Translations under genes and position numbers: made by a program | Notes under the pieces: generated by a model | What the model was told of the DNA's origin: nothing | Databases searched by the model: none | Seen by the model: the letters and a program-made list of their open reading frames with translations, nothing else | Source of the DNA: Clostridia bacterium | GTDB lineage: Bacteria; Bacillota; Clostridia; CAKSNL01; HGM11501 | NCBI GenBank assembly: GCA_017411325.1 | Contig: JAFQQJ010000060.1 | Location: forward strand, 1-50,318 | Reading direction: 5' to 3' | DNA length: 50,318 nucleotides | Shown here: positions 23,821-31,940 of the stretch, in pieces | Layout: every line of letters starts with the position of its first letter | Numbering within the stretch: the stretch's first letter is position 1

Positions 23821-25011
23821 TTATATAATTTCCTTGGGCTTAATTACGGTATTTGCCGCAACTATGTTGCCTTTTCCCACAACCGCAATGCCCCATTCTG
23901 ATTTGGAATAATATTCGGGCTTGTCGCCGATGCGGGCGTTTTTGTCAATTTCAACGTTTTCGGAAAGGATTGCATATTTAACGGTTGCACCCTTTCTTAT
24001 TACGGTGTTAGGCATGATAACGCTGTCTTCAACAACGGCATCCTCCTCAATGGTGCAGCCTGTGGAAATGATGGAATTCTTAACGGTTCCTTTTATACTG
24101 CAGCCTTCTGCAACATATGAATTATCGATTACGGCGCTCTTTGCGATATAGCTTGAGGGCTGAGCATAGTTTCTTGCATAAATCCTGAACTTGGAATCCT
24201 TTAAGTTAAGACCGCTTTCGGGATCGAGCAGATCCATATTTGCCTGCCACAAGCTGTCGATTGTTCCTACATCCTTCCAGTAGCCTTCAAAACCGTAAGC
24301 AAAAAGTCTCTTGTTGTTTTCGATAAGCTTGGGGATGATGTTTTTACCAAAGTCGTTGGAGGAGGTTTCATCCTCTTCGTCTTCGATTAAGTAATCACGA
24401 AGGAGCTGCCAGTTGAAAATGTAAATACCCATGGAAGCCTTTGTGCTCTTGGGGTTTTTCGGCTTTTCTTCAAATTCGTAAATGGAAGAATCGGGATTTA
24501 CATTCATTATTCCGAATCTGCTTGCCTCTTCAATCGGAACGTCAAGTACCGCAATGGTACACTCGGAATTCTTTGCCTTGTGGAAATCAAGCATCTTTGA
24601 ATAGTCCATTTTATAGATGTGATCGCCTGACAGAATCAGAACATATTCGGGGTTATAGCGCTCGATAAAGGGGATGTTCTGATATACGGCGTTTGCAGTA
24701 CCCTTGTACCACTCGGATTTTTTGCTCTTGGAGTAGGGTGGAAGGATATGTGCTCCGCCGAAATTACGATTAAGTCCCCATGGGCGACCGGTGCCCACAT
24801 AATCGTTAAGCTCCAGAGGCTGATATTGTGTCAGAATACCTACGGTGTCAATGCCGGAGTTTACGCAATTGGAAAGGGGAAAGTCAATGATTCTGTACTT
24901 TCCTCCGAAGGGAACTGCAGGCTTTGCGGTTTCTTCGGTCAAAACCATAAGTCTGCTTCCCTGTCCTCCCGCGAGGAGAATTGCTACACATTCTTTGCTC
25001 TTGTTTAACAT
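23821..25011 (-). CDS. glgC: Glucose-1-phosphate adenylyltransferase, catalytic subunit
   Basis: Makes ADP-glucose from glucose-1-phosphate and ATP, the committed step of glycogen synthesis. The 396-residue protein has the ATP-binding loop [11 protein letters not shown] with the [14 protein letters not shown] effector/substrate region, the metal-binding [11 protein letters not shown] and a C-terminal beta-helix of hexapeptide repeats. It follows glgB by 17 bp and precedes glgD with overlapping signals. Confidence 0.95.
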   Translation of the reverse strand: MLNKSKECVAILLAGGQGSRLMVLTEETAKPAVPFGGKYRIIDFPLSNCVNSGIDTVGILTQYQPLELNDYVGTGRPWGLNRNFGGAHILPPYSKSKKSEWYKGTANAVYQNIPFIERYNPEYVLILSGDHIYKMDYSKMLDFHKAKNSECTIAVLDVPIEEASRFGIMNVNPDSSIYEFEEKPKNPKSTKASMGIYIFNWQLLRDYLIEDEEDETSSNDFGKNIIPKLIENNKRLFAYGFEGYWKDVGTIDSLWQANMDLLDPESGLNLKDSKFRIYARNYAQPSSYIAKSAVIDNSYVAEGCSIKGTVKNSIISTGCTIEEDAVVEDSVIMPNTVIRKGATVKYAILSENVEIDKNARIGDKPEYYSKSEWGIAVVGKGNIVAANTVIKPKEII

Positions 25012-25028
25012 TTAAAGCCCTCCTAACA

Positions 25029-26903
25029 TTATTTGACTATTTTATAAAAAGTTACACACATCGGGGGAATGGTTACCTCTGATGAATTTTCGAGACCGTG
25101 ATAAGGTATTGCCTTTACGGGAACTGTGCGAAGGGGTGTTCCCGTTCCGCCGTATTTCCTGTAGTCCGATGAAAATACGGGGGTTATCTTCTTTCCGTAA
25201 GGTATGCCGATTCTGTACCTGTCACGCCTTACGGGGCAGAAGTTACAGATACAGATGAGCTCATCGCCCTTTTTGTCAATTCTTCTGAAGGTTATGATGC
25301 TCTGATCCGCATCATCTCCGCTTATCCAGGAAAAGCCCTCGGGATCTGTATCCATTTCATAAAGGGGAGGATTTTCAAGATAGAATTTATTCAAGTCCTT
25401 TATGAACCTCTGTGTTTTTCTGTGGGAATCAACCGAGAGCAGGAACCAGTCAAGCTCCTTCTTGAAGTCCCACTCAATGAACTGAGCGAATTCGGAGCCC
25501 ATAAAGGTCAGCTTCTTGCCCGGGTGCGCCATCATATATGCGTAAAAGGCCCTGAGGTTTGAAAACTTATCCTCATAAACTCCGGGCATCTTTCCTATCA
25601 TAGAACACTTTCCGTGAACCACCTCATCGTGTGACAGAGGGAGAATATAGTTTTCTGTAAAAGCATAGGAAAAAGAGTGGGTTAATGTTCCGTGTATGCT
25701 CTTTCTGAACAGAGGATCGTTTGAAATGTATTTAAGCATATCATTCATCCAACCCATATTCCATTTATAGTTAAAGCCGAGACCGCCCATATAATCGGGC
25801 TTTGTGACCATGGGGAAGATGGTGGATTCTTCCGCAATCATCATAACGGAAGGCTTGAAGGCAAAGGCTGCGGCATTCATCTTACGCATAAAGTTTATAG
25901 CCTCTAAATTTTCCTTGCCTCCGAAATAGTTGGGATGCCATTCTCTGCCGCCGCGTCCGTAGTCTAAGTAAAGCATTGAAGCAACCGCATCAACCCTTAT
26001 TCCGTCCACATGGTACTTGTCCAGCCAGTATAAAACATTTGAGATAAGGAAAGAGCGCACTTCGTTTCTTCCGTAGTTGAAAATTCTTGTATTCCAGTCG
26101 GGATGCTCGTTCATCACATAGTCGTTTGACTCATAACAGCAGGTGCCGTCAAACTCAATAAGACCGTATTCATCCTTGGGGAAGTGGGCACCGACCCAGT
26201 CGATTATAACACCTATTCCCGCCTCGTGACACTTGTTTACAAGATACATAAAGTCGTGAGGGGTTCCGTAGCGGGAGGTAGGGGCATAATAGCCTGTTAC
26301 CTGATAGCCCCAGGAAGGATCAAAGGGGTATTCCGATACCGGCATAAGCTCGACATGGGTATAGTTCATTTCCTTAAGGTAAGAAACAAGGTCGTCCGCT
26401 ATGGTGCGGTATGAAAAAAAGTTTCCGTCCTGGTGCTTGCGCCAGGAGCCTAAGTGCATCTCATATATGTTGACGGGTGATGACAGCGTGTCCTTTTTTG
26501 CATTTTTAGTAAGATACGCCTTATCCGTCCACTTGAAGCCGTCAAGGTCATAAACCTTGGAATCGTTGTCGGGACGGGTACACATATGATATCCGTAAGG
26601 GTCGCACTTGTAAACAAAGGTGCCGTCGGATTTTTCCACATAGTATTTGTAGGAGTCATATACCTTTGCGGAAGGAACGGTAAGCTCAAAAACCCCGTAG
26701 CCTATGTTGTCCATAAAGGCATCCTTGTCCCAGAAATTGAAATCACCGGTCAGCCTTACGGAGCGGGCGTTGGGTGCCCATACCCTGAAGGTGAAGCCGC
26801 CGGAGGCACTTTTATGACAGCCCATAAATTCATAGGCGTTTGTTGAGTTGCCCTGATTGAATTCCGATAAAAAATCACCTAAGGAAACTTTGTTTGATTT
26901 CAC
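25029..26903 (-). CDS. glgB: 1,4-alpha-glucan branching enzyme (GH13)
   Basis: Introduces alpha-1,6 branches into glycogen. The 624-residue protein has an N-terminal CBM48 (FRVWAPNARSVRLTGDFNFW), the GH13 barrel with GVGVIIDWV-type strand, DGIRVDAVASMLY (nucleophile Asp), MIAEEST (acid Glu) and LPLSHDEVVHGK, then a C-terminal beta domain. Start is GTG at 26903 with GAGGTG 8 bp upstream. First gene of the glycogen operon, which on this reading runs to the terminator at 16.83 kb with no other gene interrupting. Confidence 0.95.
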   Translation of the reverse strand: MKSNKVSLGDFLSEFNQGNSTNAYEFMGCHKSASGGFTFRVWAPNARSVRLTGDFNFWDKDAFMDNIGYGVFELTVPSAKVYDSYKYYVEKSDGTFVYKCDPYGYHMCTRPDNDSKVYDLDGFKWTDKAYLTKNAKKDTLSSPVNIYEMHLGSWRKHQDGNFFSYRTIADDLVSYLKEMNYTHVELMPVSEYPFDPSWGYQVTGYYAPTSRYGTPHDFMYLVNKCHEAGIGVIIDWVGAHFPKDEYGLIEFDGTCCYESNDYVMNEHPDWNTRIFNYGRNEVRSFLISNVLYWLDKYHVDGIRVDAVASMLYLDYGRGGREWHPNYFGGKENLEAINFMRKMNAAAFAFKPSVMMIAEESTIFPMVTKPDYMGGLGFNYKWNMGWMNDMLKYISNDPLFRKSIHGTLTHSFSYAFTENYILPLSHDEVVHGKCSMIGKMPGVYEDKFSNLRAFYAYMMAHPGKKLTFMGSEFAQFIEWDFKKELDWFLLSVDSHRKTQRFIKDLNKFYLENPPLYEMDTDPEGFSWISGDDADQSIITFRRIDKKGDELICICNFCPVRRDRYRIGIPYGKKITPVFSSDYRKYGGTGTPLRTVPVKAIPYHGLENSSEVTIPPMCVTFYKIVK

Positions 26904-26953
26904 CTTAAATTCACCTCTTTGATTGTGATATATTTAAATAGGTAGAAATAATC

Positions 26954-26982
26954 ATAATAAGTATAACACATAAATGTTACAA
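26954..26982 (-). promoter_or_regulatory. Candidate promoter of the glycogen operon
   Basis: On the minus strand, TTGTAA (26977-26982) and TATTAT (26954-26959) with a 17-bp spacer, about 50 bp before the glgB GTG start. No riboswitch or CcpA-type cre site was recognised. Confidence 0.45.
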
Positions 26983-27025
26983 AATCCAGTATTTTTCCAA
27001 AAAAATCGAAAAAAATTCTGCGTTT

Positions 27026-27044
27026 TATATATACGGTATATATA
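27026..27044. promoter_or_regulatory. AT-rich palindrome between divergent glgB and tautomerase genes
   Basis: TATATATAC and GTATATATA flank a single G, a 9-bp perfect inverted repeat. It lies upstream of both divergent promoters, so it could be an operator, but AT-rich DNA makes such repeats by chance. Confidence 0.3.
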
Positions 27045-27092
27045 GTTTATTATAAATATCGGAAAATATGAATTTTTTTCTTATGTTTTTCC

Positions 27093-27121
27093 TTGACACA
27101 GGCTTTTTTGTGTTATAAAAT
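27093..27121 (+). promoter_or_regulatory. Promoter of the tautomerase-apbE-transporter genes
   Basis: Consensus TTGACA (27093-27098) and TAAAAT (27116-27121) with a 17-bp spacer, followed by the GAAAGGG ribosome site of the first gene. Confidence 0.65.
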
Positions 27122-27149
27122 TAGTGTAATTTTCAGAAAGGGTGATATT

Positions 27150-27494
27150 ATGCCGTTTATAGAAACAAAAACCACGGTAAATGTAACAGATGAAAAAAGA
27201 GAGGAATTAAAAACTCTTTTAGGTAAAGCTATAGAACTTATTCCCGGAAAAAATGAAGGCTGGCTTATGCTTTCTTTTTCCGACAACCTTAAAATGTATT
27301 TCAAGGGCGACGATTCTGCCGATACTGCCTATATAGATGTGAAGATTTTCGGCAAAGCCGAAAAGAAGGCGTACGATGCTCTTACAAAGGAAATATGCAG
27401 AATTTATTCTTCTGTTCTTTCAATCCCGGCGGACAGAATTTATGTAAAGTATGAAGAAGCCGACCTCTGGGGCTGGAACGGAATGAATTTCTGA
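27150..27494 (+). CDS. MIF-like tautomerase
   Basis: A 114-residue protein of the macrophage migration inhibitory factor / phenylpyruvate tautomerase family (usual length about 115). Pro follows the initiator Met (MPFIETKTTVNV), matching the catalytic Pro1 after Met removal, and the end has the family pattern IPADRIYVKYEEADLWGWNGMNF. Start 27150 is set by GAAAGGG 7-8 bp upstream; the ORF can extend upstream only through promoter DNA. Probably a cytoplasmic trimeric tautomerase; the physiological substrate is unknown. First of three + strand genes with apbE 5 bp downstream. Confidence 0.88.
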   Translation: MPFIETKTTVNVTDEKREELKTLLGKAIELIPGKNEGWLMLSFSDNLKMYFKGDDSADTAYIDVKIFGKAEKKAYDALTKEICRIYSSVLSIPADRIYVKYEEADLWGWNGMNF

Positions 27495-27499
27495 TTATT

Positions 27500-28438
27500 A
27501 TGAAAAAGAAGATTTTGGCAGTGATTTTACTGCTTGCGATTATTACACTTGTTTTTATTTCCCTCGGCAAAAAAACAGTAACAAATGATTTCTTTGCCAT
27601 GGATACGGTGATAAGTCTGAACATTACCGGCATCAAGGCGGAAAAGTGTGCGGAAGAAATTGAAGAGGAAATACTGCGCCTTCATGAAGAGCTGTCTGTA
27701 AACGGAAATGGAGCTCTTGCATGTTATAATAAGGGGGAATACTGCGGAGGAGAAGTTCGTGAACTTCTTTCCGAAAGCGACCGCATAAGGAGAGAAACAG
27801 GCGGTGCGTTTGATGCGGGAATTTACTCTGCAACTAAACTCTGGGGCTTTACGACAGGGAATTTTAATGTGCCGTCTGATGCGGAAATAAAAGAAGCTCT
27901 TTCGCTTAAAGGAATACAGTTTGATTTCGGAGCAATTGCCAAGGGTTACGGTGCGGACAGGACAAGAGAGATACTGAGAAAGTATAATGTACGGGAAGCT
28001 GTTGTTTCCCTGGGCGGAACTGTTCTTATCCACGGTAAAAACCAAAAGAAGGTGGCAATAGCGTCGCCTGACGGAGAAGGGTATGCTGCGTACATAGAAT
28101 GCGGGGAAAATGTCATATCCACATCCGGAGGGTATGAAAGATTTTTTACTGAGAACGGAGAGAAATATTCCCATATAATAAATCCTGAGACAGGCTATCC
28201 CTCAAAAAGCGGGATAGTGAGCGCAACTGTTATAATGGAAGACGGTATGCGCTCCGATGCCTATTCCACGGCGGTTTTTGTTATGGGAGAGGATAAGGCA
28301 AGGGATTTCCTGAATGAAAACACCTTCGGTCTTGTGATTATTACCGATGATAACCGTATGATTATATCGGAGGATTTAGAGGGCAGAATAAGCGGAATTG
28401 ACGAAAAATACGAATTGGAGATATGGCATCATGAATAA
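27500..28438 (+). CDS. apbE: FAD:protein FMN transferase (ApbE)
   Basis: Covalently attaches FMN from FAD to threonine of target flavoproteins, outside the membrane. The 312-residue product has an N-terminal membrane segment (residues 4-22) without a lipobox Cys, so it should be a membrane-anchored rather than lipidated form. Family motifs are present: FFAMDTVISL, FDAGIYSATKLWGF, FDFGAIAKGYGAD, VSLGGT, YSHIINPETGYPS and the metal-binding SDAYSTAVFVMG. No obvious target (Rnf/Nqr subunit or FMN-binding domain) is nearby. It overlaps the next gene by 8 bp. Confidence 0.93.
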   Translation: MKKKILAVILLLAIITLVFISLGKKTVTNDFFAMDTVISLNITGIKAEKCAEEIEEEILRLHEELSVNGNGALACYNKGEYCGGEVRELLSESDRIRRETGGAFDAGIYSATKLWGFTTGNFNVPSDAEIKEALSLKGIQFDFGAIAKGYGADRTREILRKYNVREAVVSLGGTVLIHGKNQKKVAIASPDGEGYAAYIECGENVISTSGGYERFFTENGEKYSHIINPETGYPSKSGIVSATVIMEDGMRSDAYSTAVFVMGEDKARDFLNENTFGLVIITDDNRMIISEDLEGRISGIDEKYELEIWHHE

Positions 28439-29300
28439 AAAATATATAGGTATGCTGGAGATGGCAATATGCGCAATTCTCTGGAGCATTGCGGGAGTTT
28501 TTATTAAAAAAATTTCTGTTGGGCCCATCGTTATAGCAGGCATAAGGAGCGCTTTTGCTGCCCTTTGCACCTTTATTTATATGAAATTTATGAAAATAAA
28601 CTTCCGGATAAATAAGAGGGTGCTTTTCGGAAGCATCTGTACGGCGGCAACATTTTTGCTTTTTGTAAGTGCGAATAAGCTTACCGATGCGGCAAATGCC
28701 ATTGTTCTTCAGTATACACAGCCCCTTTTTATCCTGATTTTTTCATGGATATTCTACAGGGAAAAGCTTGTTAAAAGGGATATTGCGGTGGCTCTTACCA
28801 CTCTTTTCGGAATAGCCTTGTTTTTTGCCGACAACATATCGGGAGAAAAGCTTTTCGGAAATTTCGTGGCAATAGGGGCGGGCGCGGCAATTGCCCTTGC
28901 CTTTATGATATACGGTCACGTCACAAAGGAAGAGCGCTTCAGCGGAATGCTTATGGGACATATAATAACATCGGCAGTGGGAATAGGTTTTTATGCGGCG
29001 TCGCCCGTTGATATAAGCGGAAGCGACTGGTTTTATATGGCAATTCTCGGTATATTTCAGCTTGGAATCGCGTACATATTCTTCTGCCTGGCGGTGGATA
29101 AGATATCGGGCTTTGCCTGCTCGATTATCGGCGTTATAGAACCGCTTTTAAATCCGGTGCTTGTTATGATTTTCGTTGGAGAAAAGCCCGGTAAATTTGC
29201 CCTTCTCGGAAGCATCGTAGTCATCCTTGCCGTAACGGCGTGGGGGATGCTGGATGCGAAGGAAGATGCTTTGGAAAAAGAAAAATCTGCTGTCAGCTGA
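28431..29300 (+). CDS. DMT-superfamily transporter (two EamA domains)
   Basis: A 289-residue integral membrane protein with about ten hydrophobic segments arranged as two EamA repeats, the second with GVIEPLLNPVLVMIFVGEKP, typical of drug/metabolite exporters. The start 28431 has GGAG 10 bp upstream inside apbE. Substrate unknown. The last residues KSAVS and the stop lie inside a perfect palindrome, shared with the convergent VanZ-like gene. Confidence 0.9.
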   Translation: MNKKYIGMLEMAICAILWSIAGVFIKKISVGPIVIAGIRSAFAALCTFIYMKFMKINFRINKRVLFGSICTAATFLLFVSANKLTDAANAIVLQYTQPLFILIFSWIFYREKLVKRDIAVALTTLFGIALFFADNISGEKLFGNFVAIGAGAAIALAFMIYGHVTKEERFSGMLMGHIITSAVGIGFYAASPVDISGSDWFYMAILGIFQLGIAYIFFCLAVDKISGFACSIIGVIEPLLNPVLVMIFVGEKPGKFALLGSIVVILAVTAWGMLDAKEDALEKEKSAVS

Positions 29301-29315
29301 CAGCAGATTTTTTTG
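29283..29315. terminator. Perfect palindromic bidirectional terminator containing both stop codons
   Basis: AAATCTGCTGTCAG (29283-29296) and CTGACAGCAGATTT (29297-29310) form a perfect 28-bp palindrome with A and T tracts outside. The transporter stop TGA (29298-29300) and the minus strand VanZ-like stop (29293-29295) are in its centre, so both proteins end in the same KSAVS. Confidence 0.85.
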
Positions 29316-29787
29316 TTGCTTTTTTTATGAGGAAGATAACCGATGCCAAAATTCCGATTCCCAGAAGAATTCCGGAAAAATCGGTTAAAATATCGATAAA
29401 CTGAAAGCTTCTGCCCGGAACAAAGGTCTGGTGGATTTCATCAACAATTGCATAAACAGTGCATCCCGATAAAGCAAGGGATGCATTTTTTATTTTGCTG
29501 ATTTTATACAGGGAAAGGTGGAGCGAAACGAGAAAGCCCAACAGAGTGTATTCCGAAAAATGAGCAAGAGAACGTATTTTCCCGTCAAGGGACTTTACCA
29601 TACTTTTTTTCACTTCTTCGGGCTTTTCTCTGAAATCCGAAACAGTCATCTCAAGAACCTTTTCCGTGACTTTCCGGCTGGTGTCTTTGGAAACCGACGC
29701 CTGTTCGGCGGATAAGCGGAAGATGAAAAACATATTCAATAATATCATAATCAATGTTACAAGTCTGAAAAACAGGGTTTTTTTCAT
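29293..29787 (-). CDS. VanZ-like membrane protein
   Basis: A 164-residue protein with an N-terminal membrane segment and three more hydrophobic segments. The VanZ core is clear: AHFSEYTLLGFLV, YAIVDEIHQTFVPGRSFQFIDILTDFSG. VanZ itself gives low-level teicoplanin resistance, but most chromosomal relatives have no known role, so resistance is not claimed. It has its own promoter, divergent from mraZ, and converges with the transporter gene, overlapping it by 8 bp. Confidence 0.9.
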   Translation of the reverse strand: MKKTLFFRLVTLIMILLNMFFIFRLSAEQASVSKDTSRKVTEKVLEMTVSDFREKPEEVKKSMVKSLDGKIRSLAHFSEYTLLGFLVSLHLSLYKISKIKNASLALSGCTVYAIVDEIHQTFVPGRSFQFIDILTDFSGILLGIGILASVIFLIKKATKKSAVS

Positions 29788-29820
29788 GGGAAAACCTCAA
29801 TTCCTGTGGATTCTTTCTAT

Positions 29821-29849
29821 ATTATAGGACACCAGAGAAAAAAAGTCAA
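29821..29849 (-). promoter_or_regulatory. Promoter of the VanZ-like gene
   Basis: On the minus strand, TTGACT (29844-29849) and TATAAT (29821-29826) with a 17-bp spacer, about 33 bp before the start codon. Confidence 0.6.
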
Positions 29850-29888
29850 AAAAATTTGAAAAAAACTTAAAAAAATTACAAAAAAGTA

Positions 29889-29917
29889 TTGATATTTTGT
29901 GAAAAGTGGTTTATAAT
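29889..29917 (+). promoter_or_regulatory. Promoter of the mraZ (dcw) cluster
   Basis: TTGATA (29889-29894) and a perfect TATAAT (29912-29917) with a 17-bp spacer. The GTGG boxes of the MraZ operator lie in the spacer and just downstream. Confidence 0.75.
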
Positions 29918-29962
29918 AGTGGTAACGTAGTAAGAAAGTGGCAGAATTGTGGTAAAAAGTGG
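29906..29962 (+). promoter_or_regulatory. MraZ operator: repeated GTGG boxes
   Basis: Five GTGG boxes, mostly preceded by AA or AAA, start at 29906, 29919, 29938, 29949 and 29959. The last three are 11 and 10 bp apart, the helical-repeat spacing of known MraZ operators in other bacteria (direct GTGG-type boxes about 10 bp apart). Their overlap with the promoter fits autorepression. Confidence 0.7.
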
Positions 29963-29993
29963 TTCGAAAACCTGAAAAGGAGGTGGCAGGAAT

Positions 29994-30449
29994 ATGGATA
30001 TGAAAATTTTCTACGGCGAATATATGCATACGCTGGATGAAAAGGGCAGAGTTATACTTCCTGCCAAGTTCAGGGATATGCTGGGAGATCATTGCCACAT
30101 TACAAGAGGTTACGACAAATGTCTTTCCATCTATGACGATGAAGGCTGGGAGAAGTGCCTTGAGGATATGATGAAAAACTTGGAGCACGAAACCGATGCA
30201 AACTTCAGAAGAGTGAATCGTATCATTTCATCAGGCGGTATGGATATCAACATAGATAAACAGGGGAGAATGTTAATACCTCCGCTTTTAAGAGAACATG
30301 CGGGAATCGATAAGGAGGTAAGCATTATCGGTTCTGTAAATAAAATTGAAATATGGTCTACGGAAGAATGGCAGAAGTACGTGTTTGATGAGGAAAACAC
30401 ACTTGAAGATTCTGCACAGGAAGTGGAGAAGATAAAGCGCAATGTCTGA
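29994..30449 (+). CDS. mraZ: Transcriptional regulator MraZ
   Basis: A 151-residue protein made of two SpoVT/AbrB-like swapped-hairpin halves: FYGEYMHTLDEKGRVILPAKFRD at the N-terminus and INIDKQGRMLIPPLLREHAGI in the second half, each with the DxKGR-ILP type motif. MraZ forms a ring that binds direct repeats in its own promoter; such repeats are visible here. The ATG at 29994 has AAGGAGG 10 bp upstream; a second ATG six bases later is possible. Overlaps rsmH by 8 bp. Confidence 0.96.
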   Translation: MDMKIFYGEYMHTLDEKGRVILPAKFRDMLGDHCHITRGYDKCLSIYDDEGWEKCLEDMMKNLEHETDANFRRVNRIISSGGMDINIDKQGRMLIPPLLREHAGIDKEVSIIGSVNKIEIWSTEEWQKYVFDEENTLEDSAQEVEKIKRNV

Positions 30450-31368
30450 GTTTAATCACGTTTCGGTTTTGAAGGAAGAGCTTACCGACGGAATAATAAC
30501 CGATAAAAACGGAATATATTGTGATATGACACTTGGCGGTGCGGGACACAGCAAACGGCTTTTGGAGCTTACCGATAATGCGCTGCTTCTGGGAATAGAC
30601 AGAGATCCTGTTGCCCTGGAGGTTGCAGAAGCAAGGCTTTCCTGCTTTTCCGGCAGAGTAAAGCTTTATCACGGGAATTTTTCTGAAATTGATATTGCGG
30701 CATCTGAAAACGGGATTGAGGCGTTTGACGGCATAATGGCGGACCTTGGCGTATCAAGCCCGCAGCTTGATGATGCAAAGCGTGGATTTTCTTATATGCA
30801 CGATGCGCCGCTTGATATGAGAATGGATACCACAAGCAACTTTTCGGCATACAATGTGGTAAACGAATACTCCGAAGCTGAGCTTACAAGGATAATAGGC
30901 ACCTACGGAGAAGAACGCTGGGCGAAAAGAATAGCGGAGTTTATAGTTAAAAACCGCCCGGTGAAAACCACACTGGAGCTGGTTGAAATAATAAAAGCGG
31001 CAGTTCCCGCCGGAGCAAGAGAAAAAGGCGGGCATCCTGCGAAAAGAACATTTCAGGCAATAAGAATTGAGGTTAACGGAGAGCTTGATGCGGTAAGCGA
31101 AGCTCTCGGAAAAGCGGTGTCTCTCCTTAAAAGCGGCGGAAGGATTGGGGTAATAACCTTCCACAGCTTGGAAGACAGACTGGTAAAGCAGGCATTTCAG
31201 ACTATGGCAAAGGGATGCACCTGCCCACCGTCATTCCCGGTTTGCGTATGCGGAAAGAAACCGGAAATAAAGATAATAACCAGAAAACCGGTGTTGCCGG
31301 GAGATAAAGAAATCATTGAAAACAAAAGAGCGAAGAGCGCAAAGCTCAGAATCGCGGAAAAATTGTAA
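30442..31368 (+). CDS. rsmH: 16S rRNA (cytosine1402-N4)-methyltransferase
   Basis: Methylates N4 of C1402 in the ribosomal P-site. The 308-residue protein has all canonical motifs: MTLGGAGHSKRLL (SAM loop), GIDRDPVAL, MADLGVSSPQLDDAKRGFSY, HPAKRTFQAIRIEVN and FHSLEDRLVK, then a Cys-rich segment CTCPPSFPVCVCGKKP. It is the canonical dcw copy; a divergent second copy lies at 47.5 kb. Translationally coupled to mraZ. Confidence 0.95.
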   Translation: MSEFNHVSVLKEELTDGIITDKNGIYCDMTLGGAGHSKRLLELTDNALLLGIDRDPVALEVAEARLSCFSGRVKLYHGNFSEIDIAASENGIEAFDGIMADLGVSSPQLDDAKRGFSYMHDAPLDMRMDTTSNFSAYNVVNEYSEAELTRIIGTYGEERWAKRIAEFIVKNRPVKTTLELVEIIKAAVPAGAREKGGHPAKRTFQAIRIEVNGELDAVSEALGKAVSLLKSGGRIGVITFHSLEDRLVKQAFQTMAKGCTCPPSFPVCVCGKKPEIKIITRKPVLPGDKEIIENKRAKSAKLRIAEKL

Positions 31369-31387
31369 AAGGGAAGGATTTGGATAG

Positions 31388-31831
31388 ATGGAACGCTATA
31401 ACGGTAACAATGCTTACAGAATCAGATTACAGGAAAGAGAAGAGCAGAGACTTGTTAGACGTGACAATCCTAAATATGAATCTTTTGTGAGGGCAAAACG
31501 AAAAGAAATTATAGGCTCTATGCTTATAATTATGGCAGTAGCACTCATGATAATACTCAGATATGCTCAGATTTCAGTGCTTAATTCGGAAGTGCAGTCC
31601 ACTAAAAAGCTTCTGGAAGAGGCGAGGACGGAATACACAAATCTGGAAATAGAGCGAGACAGAATAATTGATTTGTCCAATGTTGAGGACATTGCTGTTA
31701 ACACTTACGGTATGACGACGCCTACAAAGGATCAGGTGGTGTATATCAGCGTTGAGAGAGGCGACAACGTAAGGGTGGAAAAATCCGGAGGGATAGCATC
31801 CTTCTTCGGGGGACAAACAACTTTTAATTGA
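31388..31831 (+). CDS. ftsL: Cell division protein FtsL-like
   Basis: A 147-residue bitopic membrane protein: basic cytoplasmic N-terminus (about 1-38), one transmembrane helix (EIIGSMLIIMAVALMIIL, about 39-58), then a coiled coil (about 62-100, LNSEVQSTKKLLEEARTEYTNLEIERDRI) and an AVNTYGMTTPTKDQVVYI segment. This topology and its place between rsmH and a penicillin-binding protein identify FtsL, whose sequence is always poorly conserved. It would form the FtsL-DivIC-FtsQ complex at the septum. Confidence 0.82.
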   Translation: MERYNGNNAYRIRLQEREEQRLVRRDNPKYESFVRAKRKEIIGSMLIIMAVALMIILRYAQISVLNSEVQSTKKLLEEARTEYTNLEIERDRIIDLSNVEDIAVNTYGMTTPTKDQVVYISVERGDNVRVEKSGGIASFFGGQTTFN

Positions 31832-31885
31832 TCGGAATAATGAAATTGCTGCTATTGATAAAATGTTTTATACGTTTTATTATTG

Positions 31886-31921
31886 CGGCATTTTTCCGTT
31901 TTTTGAAACATGCCGTTTTTT
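31886..31921 (+). terminator. Terminator-like hairpin between ftsL and the PBP gene
   Basis: CGGCATTTTT (31886-31895) pairs with AAACATGCCG (31906-31915), 9 of 10 positions matched, followed by six Ts. It sits in the only sizeable gap of this part of the cluster (109 bp), directly before the PBP gene, so it could attenuate distal expression. No alternative antiterminator stem was recognised. Confidence 0.5.
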
Positions 31922-31940
31922 GTAAAATTGAGGGGTTTAT

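Noticed and set aside
29293..29787. VanZ-like gene as part of a glycopeptide resistance cluster
   Set aside because: No vanH, vanA, vanX or regulator genes are present; VanZ-like proteins are common in Firmicutes without resistance.
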